Shown here: positions 9,601 through 19,145 of the stretch, piece after piece
How positions within the stretch are numbered: the first letter of the stretch is position 1
How the letters are laid out: each line of letters begins with the position of its first letter
Source of the DNA: Myxococcales bacterium
GTDB lineage: Bacteria > Myxococcota_A > Polyangia > Haliangiales > Haliangiaceae
Length of the DNA stretch: 64,000 nucleotides
NCBI GenBank assembly: GCA_016717005.1
Contig: JADJUF010000036.1
Coordinates: 49,053-113,052, forward strand
Direction of reading: 5' to 3'
Translations under genes and position numbers: made by a program
The notes under the pieces: generated by a model
Seen by the model: only the letters and a program-made list of their open reading frames with translations
What the model was told of the DNA's origin: nothing
Database searches by the model: none

Positions 9601-10616
9601 ATCCCGTCGTACGCCGCCCAGTTCTGCGGCGCCCCGAACCCGGTCCCGGTCGACGGCATCACCCGCCACCCGTTCACCGTGTACGCGTCGTCCAGGTAGA
9701 CCAGATCGTCCTTGCCGTCGCCGGTCACGTCGGCCGTGAAGAACCCCGACCAGCTGTTGATGCCGTCGTACGCGGCCCAGTTCTGCTCGGGGGCGAAGCG
9801 GTTGGTCGTGGGCGGGGCCTGGCTGACGCCGGTCACGCCGCCGCTGGTGCCGTAGTCCAGCCGGTAGGCGCGGCTGCGCGCGCCGCTGACGGTCACGTCG
9901 ATCGACCGCAGCCGGTAGCGGGTCGTGCCGAGCGCGCCGCCGGTCGCGAACGTGATCGGATCGGGCCGCGCCTCGCGGAACAACCGGATCAGCGCGCCGT
10001 TGTAGCTGATCTGATCCGGGTAACAGTCCTCGCCGGGATCGCACCACCACCCGTAGGTCACGGTGTTGCCGCTGCGGTCGGCGACGGTGCCGAGGCCCCA
10101 GCGGAAGGTGCCGCGCGCGGTCGTGTAGACCGCGCGGTAGGTGCGGGTCGTGCCGTCCTTCTCGGTGACGGTCCAGGTGTTGGCCCCGGCGTCGAACGCG
10201 ATCCGCTGGTAGCTCTCGATCCGCGTCGAGTGGGTCCCGCCGGTCGTGCAGCTCGGGCTGGTGCTCCCGGCCGCGCAGGGAACCAGCTCGCCGCCCCCGA
10301 GCAAGAAGACGTCGCTGGCGTCGTAGCTGGGCGCGCCGCGCTTCGCGCCGGCGCGCTCGATCGCGCCGAAGCCCTCGAGCGACCAGCCGACGCCGACGAG
10401 GCCGTTGCCGCTCGACGACGCGTAGCTGAGCGACAGCCGCGGCTCGAGGCCGTGGAACGGTGGGGCCTCGATCTGGATCTCGGTCTGGAAGGTGCCGAAG
10501 AACGGGTTGACCTGCTCTCGCTCACCGCCCCAGGCCGTCGACGCGACCGCGCCGATGGCGACCGCCAGTGTGAGCGAGAACGTGATCCGACGCCGCAGCG
10601 ACGTGACGACTTGCAT
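3669..10616 (-). CDS. Giant secreted SpvB / FG-GAP / RHS-repeat protein
   Basis: This is a 2315-residue exported protein. The start chosen is the ATG at 10616, with a GAGAAGGGG ribosome-binding site; a further upstream in-frame start at 10823 lacks one. Order of regions: a signal peptide (about 1-29); an SpvB-type N-terminal domain (about 30-290, NPFFGTFQTEIQIEAPPFHG, YASSSGNGLVGVGWSL); 14 FG-GAP/VCBS units of 53 residues in two blocks, each with a D-x-x-G-D-G-x-x-D calcium loop; YD/RHS repeats (YDALGR, YDAAGR, RFYGKQF); an RHS core end (YYDARLGRFLSPD, then NTDPTG near 2042); and a 273-residue variable C-terminus. This is the architecture of Tc-toxin B/C and polymorphic RHS proteins, in which the beta-cocoon encloses the C-terminus. 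The C-terminal region begins with Gly/Ala-rich hydrophobic segments and carries an HGIVHDGYGF motif; I do not recognise its activity. No immunity-like gene follows: the next gene is convergent. Confidence 0.88.
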   Translation of the reverse strand: MQVVTSLRRRITFSLTLAVAIGAVASTAWGGEREQVNPFFGTFQTEIQIEAPPFHGLEPRLSLSYASSSGNGLVGVGWSLEGFGAIERAGAKRGAPSYDASDVFLLGGGELVPCAAGSTSPSCTTGGTHSTRIESYQRIAFDAGANTWTVTEKDGTTRTYRAVYTTARGTFRWGLGTVADRSGNTVTYGWWCDPGEDCYPDQISYNGALIRLFREARPDPITFATGGALGTTRYRLRSIDVTVSGARSRAYRLDYGTSGGVTGVSQAPPTTNRFAPEQNWAAYDGINSWSGFFTADVTGDGKDDLVYLDDAYTVNGWRVMPSTGTGFGAPQNWAAYDGILAWAQFWVRDMNGDGKADLLYLDDAYPTNGYRVMLSTGTSFLPPQNWGAYDALNSWSGFWAVDVNGDAKTDLLYLDDAYTVNGWRVMLSTGTSFLPPQNWAAYDGILGWAQTRIADVTGDGRPDIVYLDDAYPVNGYRVMVNRGTSFAPPVNWGAYDALHSWSAWWMADMDGDGKVDMLYLDDAYDANGYHVMLSTGASFAAPVRWGDYDSVAGWAQTWVVDTNGDHKADLLYLDNAYGSTGFRVLASTGAGFASPATWGTYDPIHDWATFKVSDVTGDGLVDLVYLDDAYTVNGYRVKRNLAELATFAASGSSGRSVLVSVTPFGRDAAVDGAGAVTGGTSLPPSRFSTPAATNGFAPEQNWAAYDGINSWSGFFTADVTGDGKDDLVYLDDAYTVNGWRVMPSTGTGFGAPQNWAAYDGILAWAQFWVRDMNGDGKADLLYLDDAYPTNGYRVMLSTGTSFLPPQNWGAYDALNSWSAFWAIDVNGDDKTDLLYLDDAYTVNGWRVMLSTGTGFSAPQNWAAYDGVNGWAQTRIADVTGDGRPDIVYLDDAYPVNGWRVMVNRGTSFAPPVNWGAYDALNSWSAWWMADMNGDGKVDMLYLDDAYDANGYRVMLSTGASFAAPVSWGPYDSVNGWAQTWVVDANGDGRQDLLYLDNNYTINGFRVMLGSAEGFAPPQNWGSYDPIHDWQTFRIADATGDGLVDLVYLDDAYTVNGYRVKANQTSRDLVTLVDNGLGGTTAIGYQPSTRWSNTFMPTGLVAQTVATLTATDGRGTSATTSYTYQGGLWSSTERSFLGFRKVTTVVDAAGSYTETYYHQHVGCIAKPEVTYFRAGAGQIYSYTSYVYAENAAPPYTSLMTERWEYECNLDASCRRVVAQIGYDQYGNALTTKEWGDYDVAGDEVTTVRGYYPNPTTFVVTKPAYENVYAGIGTGGALLKQTLHYYDGATSYTTAPAAAGNVTRQDRWDSRTGGYATRRYGYDAWGNLTADTDELGRTQTFAYDGTYHVFRTRRCDALGRCTSATYDSTLAAPLTEVDASGGVRVVTYDALGRVATETNPGSGTMTWQYLAWGDPQQQRIRQILPDGSGDGLWTEAYLDGAMRKYKWAREGGAQREVVYSAMTTRVWKASAWYAPATEPARWQIHAYDGAGRMVRTTNPDGTFAEVSYGDGYARKTNEVGDVTFEYVDGAGRLIKVVEQDGAVARTTLTQRDAVGRVIGRTDAVGRTSSNQWDSLDRQTRACDPDTGCWSYTHDAAGLVATVTDAKGQTFAIARDAVGRPIRKNLPDGTFVAWTYDEAGHGKSLGGDQPTSVTWPSGTDHLTYDAAGRVVVSTRCVTGACQTQRWSYDALGRQIDTTYPTGEVVRWTYDSAGRLASVPGYVTSMTWNARDQLTSMTYANGVVQTYGYTAERAALASSVVTKGATRLYDASYAYDGAGRVASSSSTTDALFNNSYTYDRLGRLTGVAGAQPESFTYDPTGNITSSAAVGAYQYTDAAHAHAVTRAGTDTFTYDGNGNQLTGGGRTLTWDSENRLVAVSTGTATASYAYDAEGQRVARDGTAGLTRFYGKQFEVQPGGHTVAHIYAGPMPVARVSNLTGTTFLHQDRLGSIQLITTAAGVPSRQLDYSVFGRTTATSGSGASERGFQGHETEADVGLIYMNARYYDARLGRFLSPDSVIPDPRNPAALNRYAFGYNNPICNTDPTGHVPVVAALITAVTVNSTVAWIGLAFTAVGYITKDPLLMTIGGVMTGFAAGAAGTLLGGGMAGGILGASVAALTSPLSPLDPKVKSALGWAYGIASFASAQMKASVEIENKIAAGRKLVSDGGAEDLLAKFENPDSAAATLYEISSKGVVDASGSPMSVRSILDKIIANNDLKAGMLGPSQAGSVMGAILDKTVGWIPSVRLHGIVHDGYGFAFIDFGTGPGFGGAGGSAGAWLTGFLGGGNMLKGQVEGLYRWGSLDMFGGAKTDGTNRRFGR
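7440..9800 (-). repeat. Duplicated FG-GAP blocks, 1266-bp spacing
   Basis: Two blocks of seven 53-residue FG-GAP units lie 1266 bp (422 codons) apart. The stretch near 8170-8522 is almost identical at the DNA level to 9436-9788, whereas the other units have diverged. Odd and even units alternate (x-W-S-x versus x-W-A-Q), so the older repeat was probably a 106-residue (318-bp) dimer. Between the blocks is a unique insert of about 50 residues. Confidence 0.92.
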
Positions 10617-10798
10617 CGAGGGCCCCTTCTCGACTTCGGTTTGCGCGTGATCAAGTTCACGATAGTCCAAGCGCGGATCCGAACTCCACTGCGCCGGTCC
10701 GGGGTGATCGCGCCCCTGGGTCGATTTTCTTCGTCGGCGCCGCTGTCGGGCGGCGACGCACGATGTGGGCGACGCGGTGCGCCGTCGCGTCACGGGGG

Positions 10799-10836
10799 TT
10801 GACGCCGATGATATCTGGTGCATATTTTAGAATATG
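10799..10836 (+). promoter_or_regulatory. Promoter and palindromic operator over the start codon
   Basis: TTGACG (10799-10804), a 16-nt spacer and CATATT (10821-10826) form a sigma70-like promoter. A perfect inverted repeat, CATATT-TTAG-AATATG (10821-10836), covers the -10 and ends in the ATG at 10834. The predicted transcription start is about 10833, so the message would be leaderless. An AT-rich island in GC-rich DNA supports the call. The downstream DNA-binding protein is the obvious candidate ligand (inference). Confidence 0.6.
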
Positions 10837-11255
10837 TCGAAGAGACCCCCGCCCGAGACCGCGCTGTACGTGCGGCTGCCCGCGACGGCGGGCGCCAAGC
10901 TCGACCGCGCCGCCGAGGCGCTGCGGATCCACAAGAAGGATCTGGTCGCCGGCCTGGTCGCCCGCTATGTCGACCCGGACAGCCCGCAGGGGCTGACGGA
11001 GCTCGGCGCGCTGGCGCAGCCGCGCCGCAACAGCGACCGGGTCGGGGCCGGCGCGACCCTCGGCGCGTACTCGTTCCAGCCCTACGACCTGCCGGAGGTG
11101 ATGAGCGCCGACCAGGCCGCGCAGCTCCTCCAGATCGACGAGGCGCTCGTGGTCGAGCTGGCCGAGGCCGGCACCCTGCCCGGGCGTAAGCTCGGCGCCG
11201 CCTGGCGCTTCTCCCGCGCCGCGCTGGTGGCGTGGCTCGCCACCCCGGAGCCCCG

Positions 11256-11259
<4 letters not shown>
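10834..11259 (+). CDS. Small excisionase/MerR-type helix-turn-helix protein
   Basis: A 141-residue protein. The N-terminal half (LYVRLPATAGAKLDRAAEAL, then KKDLVAGLVARYV) looks like a ribbon-helix-helix or coiled dimerisation segment. The C-terminal half (MSADQAAQLLQIDEALVVEL, GRKLGAAWRFSRAALVAWL) is a classical HTH_17/excisionase fold, with the wing strand and the W-R-F-x-R-x-x-L signature. It overlaps the next gene by ATGA, so it is translationally coupled to clpP. It begins directly at a predicted transcription start, inside a palindrome. A role as autoregulator of the two-gene unit is inferred; a ClpP adaptor or DNA-targeting role is the alternative. Confidence 0.75.
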
Positions 11260-11852
<593 letters not shown>

Positions 11853-11909
11853 CCCGCGTCAGCGACCGTCGGCGCGTGCACGGCCACGCACCCGCGCCGC
11901 GACCTGCGC

Positions 11910-13250
<1,341 letters not shown>

Positions 13251-13416
13251 GTGCGCACGATCGCACGGGCGGTGGTCCGTCACCAGCGGTTGACGGCGAC
13301 GGCGCGCGGCTGTGGCGTGAACGCGACGATGCCCGCGCACCTGCGCCAGCGACTCTGCGCGCTTGGGCCCTTGCGCCGGCGGCACGCCCCTTGCTGACAT
13401 GGCAGGCGTCTTGCCT

Positions 13417-15150
13417 ATGCTGACCTCGCCTCGCCTCGCCGCGCTGTCCACGCTGTCCACGCTGGCCGCGCTCGTCGCCGCCGCGCCCGCCCACGCCCAG
13501 CCGATCGCGCCCGCGCCGTCGATGCCCGTGCCGCCCGCCGCCGCGCCGACGCCGTGGTCGCCCGTCGATGACGACGGCTGGCCGCGGGGCGTGTCGCTCG
13601 AGTCGCTGCGCGGCCTGCGGCCGTGTCGCTTCGGCGAGGTGATGCCCGGCCCCGGCGCGCGCATCCCGTGCCGGCCGGCCGCCACCCCGGATCCGGTGCA
13701 GTGGCGGTGGGGCATCGACTGGACCAACGGCGTGGCGCTCGACAGCGACGTCACCACCGGCGCGGCGCAGGCGCTCGGGGTCGAGCTCGACTTCACCTTC
13801 GGCCACCACCTCGCGCTGGGCGCGCGCTACGAGCTGATGGGCGTCGGGCTGCGGACGACGCCCGACGACGTGACGATCGCGCGCGCCCAGCGCTTCTTCG
13901 CGCAGGCGCGGTGGCGGGCGTTCACCGACGAGGTCGATCGCGACGCGTGGGCGCTGGCGGTGGGCGGCGGCTACGCCCTCAACGCCGCGGCGCTCGGCGA
14001 CGACGCGCCGCTGGCGCGGGTGGCGCTGGCGCGCGAGGTGGGCATGTACCTCGACGACGAGAACGCCGCCGTCGCCGCGCTCGAGGTGGCCTACACCCGC
14101 CGCCTGGGCCGCGACAGCGTCGACACGGTCGCGGCGTCGCTGCGGATCGGCTTCGAGTTCAACATCAAGGAGCCCGGCAACGTCGACCAGCCCGATCAGG
14201 TGTGGTCGCGGCGGGTGTGGACCGGCGCCGACGTGTTCGCGTCGCCGGTGATGTTCGGGATGGGCGCGTCCCTGGGCCTGCGGCTCGCCGACAACCTGCA
14301 CCTCGTGGCCAGCGGCAACTACGTGTTCGGCCGCGCCCCCGACACCGTCGAGATCGAGGGCCTGCACGGCACCGTGGCCGCGCTCGGCGGTGTCCGCCTG
14401 GGCCCGGCGTGGCCGGCGCCGGCGCCGCTGTACCTGCAGGTGCAGGCCGGCCCCGGCCTGGTGGCCACCGATCGTGGGCTCGAGCAGCACCTGTTCGCCG
14501 ACGCCGAGTTCGGGGTCGGGTTCCGCAGCTGCGGCGGCCGGGTGTCGCCGGGCGTGCGCCTGCGCGGCCAGCTCGACGACGGCGTGCGGGTGCTGACCGG
14601 CGCGTTCGTGCTGTCGGTGGCGTGGGGCGCCGGCGCGGGCGACGGCCACCGCGGCTGCGGCGGCCCGGCGATCGACGACCTCGGGCCGGTCGCGTACATG
14701 CCGATGCCGCCGCCGGAGCCGACGCCGATCGCGCCGCCGCCGCCCGAGCCGACGTCCCTGACCGGCGGCGGCACGCTCGACGGCAGCGGCGCGGTGGTCG
14801 GCGGCGGCGGCGGCACCACCGTGGTGAGCGGCGGCGCGCAGGTCGACGTGGTCGTCACGCCGCCGCCGCCGCCCCAGCCGTTCGAGCTCGACGTCAGCCT
14901 CGGCGCGGTGTTCCTCGGCGGCGCGATCCAGGTCCGGATCGATCCGCGGGTGCTGCCGCTCGCGCGCCTGCGCGGCGTCGACGTCGACGTGCGCGTCGAG
15001 GGCCCGGCCGCCCAGCTCGCGCGCTTCACCGGCGAGCTGTCGGCGGTGCTCGGGCGCGAGGGCATCACCGCGCGCGGCTGGGCCCAGCGCGCGACCAGCT
15101 CGACCGAGATCCACGCCATCTTCACGATCTACCCGCCGGGCTCGCGCTAG
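13417..15150 (+). CDS. Exported outer-envelope protein, likely beta-barrel
   Basis: A 577-residue protein starting at the ATG at 13417 with a clear signal peptide (Ala/Leu core, cleavage near APAHAQ). Residues about 90-430 contain alternating hydrophobic and polar strands with many Gly/Tyr/Arg, as in outer-membrane barrels (LALGARYELMGVGL, GGGYALNAAAL, LVASGNYVFGRA). A Pro-rich linker (PPPEPTPIAPPPPEP) and a Gly-rich stretch separate a C-terminal globular part of about 95 residues (FELDVSLGAVFLGG to FTIYPPGSR). I do not recognise the family. The ATG at 13399 is an alternative start. Confidence 0.7.
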   Translation: MLTSPRLAALSTLSTLAALVAAAPAHAQPIAPAPSMPVPPAAAPTPWSPVDDDGWPRGVSLESLRGLRPCRFGEVMPGPGARIPCRPAATPDPVQWRWGIDWTNGVALDSDVTTGAAQALGVELDFTFGHHLALGARYELMGVGLRTTPDDVTIARAQRFFAQARWRAFTDEVDRDAWALAVGGGYALNAAALGDDAPLARVALAREVGMYLDDENAAVAALEVAYTRRLGRDSVDTVAASLRIGFEFNIKEPGNVDQPDQVWSRRVWTGADVFASPVMFGMGASLGLRLADNLHLVASGNYVFGRAPDTVEIEGLHGTVAALGGVRLGPAWPAPAPLYLQVQAGPGLVATDRGLEQHLFADAEFGVGFRSCGGRVSPGVRLRGQLDDGVRVLTGAFVLSVAWGAGAGDGHRGCGGPAIDDLGPVAYMPMPPPEPTPIAPPPPEPTSLTGGGTLDGSGAVVGGGGGTTVVSGGAQVDVVVTPPPPPQPFELDVSLGAVFLGGAIQVRIDPRVLPLARLRGVDVDVRVEGPAAQLARFTGELSAVLGREGITARGWAQRATSSTEIHAIFTIYPPGSR

Positions 15151-15339
15151 TACCTCGCCACAGGGGAGATGATTGGGCGCGGGCGCCGAGGCGCGCCGAG
15201 CGCAAGGCGCAACGACGACGGGCTCCTCGTTGGAACTCGAGGAGTTGCGACGCAGCGATCGGCGATGGATCGGCGTCCTCAACCGATCAGATTCCCTGTG
15301 GCGAGGGACTAGCAGCGCCGCCGTCGCTACACTGCGGCG

Positions 15340-16143
15340 ATGCCGCGCCTGCGCAAGGACTTCGCGACTCGCTACGGGACCTGGGCCGTCGTCACCGGCG
15401 CGTCGAGCGGCATCGGCGCCGAGTTCGCGCGCCAGCTCGCCGCCGCCGGCGTGGCGGTGGTGCTGGTGGCGCGGCGGCGCGACCGGCTCACGACGCTGGC
15501 CGCCGAGCTCGCCCACGCCCACCGCGTCGACAGCCGGGTGCTGCCGCTCGATCTGGCCGACCCCGGCGCCGCGGCCGCGCTCGCCGACGGGGTCGCCGAC
15601 CTCGACGTCGGCCTCGTGATCTGCAACGCCGGCACCAGCTGGAAGGGCGGGTTCCTCGATCACGACCCGGCCGATCAGCGCCGCATGATCGAGGTCAACT
15701 GCCAGGCGCCGGTCGCGGTCGCGCGCGCGCTCGGGCCGGGCCTGACCGCGCGCGGGCGAGGCGGGCTGATCATCGTGTCGTCGACCGGCGCGTTCCAGGG
15801 CCTGCCGTGGAGCGCGGTCTACGGCGCGACCAAGGCGTTCGACCTGCTGCTGGGCGAGGCGCTCGCGGTCGAGCTCCGCCCGGCCGGCGTCGACGTCGTG
15901 ACCCTGTGCCCGGGCGGCACCGACACCGAGGGCCCGATGAACACCGGCGTCGATCCCGCGAAGTCGCCGGTGAAGCTGATGCCGGTGGGACCGGTCGTGC
16001 GCGCGGCCCTGGCCGGGCTCGGGCGCCGCACGCTGGTGATCCCGGGCGCGGTCAACCGCGTCGGCGTGACCGCGCTGCGGGTCGTGCCCCGCGGCGTCGC
16101 GGCCCGGACCGCGGGCCGCATCATGAAGCGCGTCACCTCGTAG
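15340..16143 (+). CDS. Short-chain dehydrogenase/reductase
   Basis: A 267-residue classical SDR with a Rossmann fold. TGASSGIG binds NAD(P); the basic residues after the second strand (LVARRRDR) suggest NADP preference. CNAG follows strand 4, the Ser of the active site is in IIVSSTGAF, and YGATK is the catalytic Y-x-x-x-K. The P-G-G-T-D-T region closes the substrate site. It resembles the DltE/YqjQ-type SDR subgroup. It is monocistronic as far as the spacing shows (about 190 bp upstream, 230 bp downstream). Substrate unknown. Confidence 0.88.
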   Translation: MPRLRKDFATRYGTWAVVTGASSGIGAEFARQLAAAGVAVVLVARRRDRLTTLAAELAHAHRVDSRVLPLDLADPGAAAALADGVADLDVGLVICNAGTSWKGGFLDHDPADQRRMIEVNCQAPVAVARALGPGLTARGRGGLIIVSSTGAFQGLPWSAVYGATKAFDLLLGEALAVELRPAGVDVVTLCPGGTDTEGPMNTGVDPAKSPVKLMPVGPVVRAALAGLGRRTLVIPGAVNRVGVTALRVVPRGVAARTAGRIMKRVTS

Positions 16144-16373
16144 CGCGCGTGAGGCCGCTCACCGCGCGCGCGCGATCGTCCGATTTCCGGACACCCGACG
16201 CACCAGGGTTCACCCGCGGTCGCAGCGGCCGAACGTCGGTTTCGGTGGGGAGCGTCGCGGGGAGCCGGCCCCCAGGTGGCGTCGACCGCGGGCAGCCAGC
16301 GACGGGGGATCAACCAGATCGCCCACGCGCGGGCCGCGCGGGCGGTGGCGCGGCGGTTGCACACCGGGCGCCC

Positions 16374-16769
16374 ATGCTGCGCCTCGCCGCGATCGTCACC
16401 GTCGCCACGTCGCTGTGCGCGTGTGCGCACGTCACCCGCAACCACCAGCGCGGGTTCGCCGCGGTCGGCGCGGTCGCGACGCTGTTCGGGGTGACCACCC
16501 TCGCCGACGGCGTGTCGTGCGACACCCGCTACAACGCCCGCTCGACCTGCACCCACGACGCGGCCGAGCTCCGGAACGGGGCGATCATCACGACCGCCGG
16601 CGCGGCGCTGCTCGGGGCGGCGCTGTGGCAGCTGGCGCACATGCCCGACGACGAGGCGCCGCCGCCGCGCAGCCGCCTGGCCCACGCCACGCCCGCGCCG
16701 GCCCCCGCACCCACGCCCGCGCCCGCTGGCGCCACCACCTCGGCGCCGGCCTCGGCCCCGGCGCCCTGA
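16374..16769 (+). CDS. Small lipoprotein with two hydrophobic segments
   Basis: A 131-residue protein starting MLRLAAIVTVATSLCAC, with an L-C-A-C lipobox and Cys17 as the likely acylation site. Two Gly/Ala/Val segments (GFAAVGAVATLFGVTTLADG and GAIITTAGAALLGAALWQL) flank a short Cys-containing loop (VSCDTRYNARSTCTHD), so a disulfide hairpin is possible. The C-terminus is a Pro/Ala tail. Family not recognised. The 230 bp upstream hold no other gene that I can support. Confidence 0.65.
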   Translation: MLRLAAIVTVATSLCACAHVTRNHQRGFAAVGAVATLFGVTTLADGVSCDTRYNARSTCTHDAAELRNGAIITTAGAALLGAALWQLAHMPDDEAPPPRSRLAHATPAPAPAPTPAPAGATTSAPASAPAP

Positions 16770-16830
16770 CCGCGCGGGGTGCGACAACGCCGCGCGCCGC
16801 GGCCGCCACCAACCTCGGTACGATCGAGCC

Positions 16831-17484
16831 ATGACCGAGTCGTCCCGGCGAGCGCTCGAGGGGCTGCGCGATCCGCACACGCTGCAGTGGTACGTGATCC
16901 CGCTGCTGGCGCTGCTCTTCTACATCTACGCGATCGAGATCAAGAAGGCGCGCGCGACCGGCGACTGGAACGCGGTGCTGGCCGGCCTGACCTTGTTCGG
17001 GATGGACTTCGTCAACGAGTCGATCAACGGCTGGATCCTGGTCCTGACCGATCGCTCGGCGCTGTGGACCGCGCCGGGCCCGACCGCGCTGCGCACGATG
17101 GTCGGCTGGAACGTCGAGATCATGTTCATGTTCGCGATCGCCGGCATCATCTTCTACCACTCGGTGTCGCCCGACCCGCGCGCGCGCCTGCTGGGCCTGC
17201 CCGAGCGCTGGCTGATCGCCGCCCTCTACGCCGCCTTCTGCGTGGTGGTCGAGCTGGTGCTCAACGCCGGCGGCCTGCTGGTCTGGGAGTACCCGTTCTG
17301 GAACGGCACGCTCGGCGGCGTGTGGCTGATCTTCGCGCTCGGCTACTTCCACTTCTACGCGGCGACGATCCTGGTCGTCGGCGCCGCCCGGCTCCGGACC
17401 AAGCTGGTGGCGATCGCGGCGATCTACGGCGTCGCGATCGCGCTCGACGTCGTCGGCCTCGGCCTGCTCGGCTGGACCTACTGA
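16831..17484 (+). CDS. Polytopic membrane protein, unknown function
   Basis: A 217-residue inner-membrane protein with about six hydrophobic segments (for example WYVIPLLALLFYIYAI, VEIMFMFAIAGIIFYHSV, WLIFALGYFHFYAATILVVG, IYGVAIALDVVGLGLLGW). Conserved-looking polar residues lie between helices (DFVNESINGW, GWNVEIM, LVWEYPFWNG), suggesting a specific function, but I do not recognise the family. The last 80 bp are duplicated just past the stop codon. Confidence 0.75.
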   Translation: MTESSRRALEGLRDPHTLQWYVIPLLALLFYIYAIEIKKARATGDWNAVLAGLTLFGMDFVNESINGWILVLTDRSALWTAPGPTALRTMVGWNVEIMFMFAIAGIIFYHSVSPDPRARLLGLPERWLIAALYAAFCVVVELVLNAGGLLVWEYPFWNGTLGGVWLIFALGYFHFYAATILVVGAARLRTKLVAIAAIYGVAIALDVVGLGLLGWTY

Positions 17485-17581
17485 TCGCCCGCGGCCAGTC
17501 CAAGCTCGTGGCGATCGCGGCGATCTACGGCGTCGCGATCGCGCTCGACGTCGTCGGCCTCGGCCTGCTCGGCTGGACCTA
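17401..17581 (+). repeat. Tandem duplication of a gene 3' end (101-bp offset)
   Basis: Bases 17401-17480 recur at 17502-17581 with a single visible difference (aagctggtgg versus aagctcgtgg). The first copy codes for the last transmembrane segment of the membrane protein; the second lies after its stop codon. Confidence 0.95.
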
Positions 17582-17703
17582 GATCGATCGCCCGCGCCAC
17601 CCGCGCCATCCGCGCCATCCACACCTCCCGAGCGGCTCCCCGAGATTAGGGATCCTCCGCCAGCTTGTAAAGCGCGATCAGATGCTCACAATCGGCGGCT
17701 CGC

Positions 17704-18970
17704 ATGCGGAGCCCCATCGCCCTCGGCCTCGACTTCGGCACCACCAACAGCGCGCTGGCGATCGTCGACGGTGACGGCGCGGCGCGGGTGCTGCCGCTGC
17801 CCGGCAAGGACGGCGCCGTCGCCAGCTACTGGCGCACGGTCCTGTGCTTCGAGCCGGCCGCCGACCGCGAGCCGCTGCGCACCAGCGCCGGCGCGCCGGC
17901 GATCGCGCGCTACGCCGCCAGCGAGGGCGTCGCGCGGCTGCTGCAGTCGATCAAGAGCCACCTGGCCGCGGCGTCGTTCACCGACACGACCATCTTCGGC
18001 AAGCGGTTCCGGGTCGAGGACCTGGTCGCCACCTACGTGCGCGCGCTGCGCGCGGCGGCGCCGGTCGATCTGGGCCGCCGGGTCGTGTGCGGGCGGCCGG
18101 TCCGCTACTGGGGCGCCGAGACCGCCGCCGACGACGACCGGGCGATCGCGCGCATGCGCACCGCGCTCGAGCTGGCCGGCTTCGACGAGGTCACGTTCGC
18201 GGCCGAGCCGATCGCCGCCGCCCACGCCTACGCCGCGCGCCTCGATCGCGACGAGCGCGTGCTGATCGCCGACTTCGGCGGCGGCACCAGCGACTTCTCG
18301 GTGGTCGAGGCCGGGCCCGACGGTCGGCGCCCGGGTGCTGGCGCAGAGTGGCGTCGCGCTGGCCGGCGACGCCTTCGACGCCCGGATGATCGACGCGGTC
18401 GTCGCGCCGGCGCTGGGCAAGGGCACGAAGTACCAGGTCGAGTTCGGCCACGAGGCGCCGGTGCCGTCGTGGATCTACAACCGGCTGCGCCGCTGGCACC
18501 ACCTGTCGATGCTCAAGAGCGCCGACACCGTGACGCTGCTCGAGCGCATCGCCGACGGCGCGCGCGATCAGGACGGCATCGCCCGGCTGGTGCGCGTGGT
18601 CGACGAGGATCTCGGCCTGCCGCTGCACGGCTCGATCGAGGCCGCCAAGCTGGCGCTGACCGCCGCGCCCGCCACCGCCTTCGACTTCGGCCGGCCCGGC
18701 ATCGCGATCCGCGCCCCAGTCGAGCGCGCCGCGTTCGACGCGTGGATCGCGCCCGAGCTCGCGGCCATCGACCTGGCGATCGACGAGGCCCTGGCCGCCG
18801 CCGGCGTCGCCGCCACCTCGATCGATCGAGTGTTCGCGACCGGCGGCTCGTCGCTGGTGCCGGCGGTGCGCGGCGCGCTGATCGCGCGGTTCGGCGCCGA
18901 TCGCCTGGTCGGCGGCGACGAGCTCACCTCGGTGGCGGCCGGCCTGGCCGCGATGGCCGCGCGCGCGTAG
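17704..18970 (+). pseudogene. Hsp70/YegD-like ATPase interrupted by a +1 frameshift
   Basis: The N-terminal part (17704 to about 18330) has the Hsp70 phosphate-1 motif GLDFGTTNSALAIVD and phosphate-2 motif ADFGGGTSDFSVVE. The C-terminal part (from 18335, another frame) continues with LAQSGVALAGDAFDARMIDA and the adenosine motif ATGGSSLVPAVRGAL. Removing one C from the CCC run at 18330-18332 joins them as GPDGRRRVLAQSG and gives a full-length protein of about 421 residues, close to E. coli YegD. These are actin-fold ATPases without the Hsp70 peptide-binding domain. Either a genuine pseudogene or a homopolymer sequencing error; the lack of any other damage favours error or a very recent mutation. 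Confidence 0.8.
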
Positions 18971-19092
18971 CCCGGCCGCCGTCACCGCGCGAACGTCCGC
19001 ACCTGTCGAAGATTCACCACCCCCGCCGCGCACACGCGCGATCCATCGCCGTCGTCGACGGCACGCGCGTTGCTGGCCTTCCCGGGGCAGGC

Positions 19093-19121
19093 TTGACCCA
19101 CCCGAGGGTGGGTGTTACGAG
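19093..19121 (+). promoter_or_regulatory. Putative promoter with 8-bp palindrome in the spacer
   Basis: A TTGACC -35-like box (19093-19098) and a weak TTACGA -10-like box (19115-19120) flank a perfect inverted repeat, ACCCACCC-GA-GGGTGGGT (19096-19113). It lies 33 bp upstream of the cyclitol cassette, which has an AGGAG ribosome-binding site at 19135-19139. The palindrome could be a repressor operator or an RNA hairpin. Confidence 0.42.
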
Positions 19122-19145
19122 GCCTCGGTCCGTCAGGAGTCACCC

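Noticed and set aside
4488..10802. Very long plus-strand open frame (over 2000 codons) opposite the RHS gene, and another at 2848-8985 on the minus strand
   Set aside because: Their translations are Arg/Ala/Pro/Val low-complexity and mirror the real gene's codon pattern; high GC removes stop codons in shadow frames.
13399..13416. Earlier ATG for the envelope protein at 13417
   Set aside because: It adds six residues before a good signal peptide start; not excluded but not needed.
19096..19113. The ACCCACCC/GGGTGGGT hairpin as a Rho-independent terminator of the Hsp70-like gene
   Set aside because: No T tract follows and the loop would be only 2-4 nt; a DNA operator reading is favoured.
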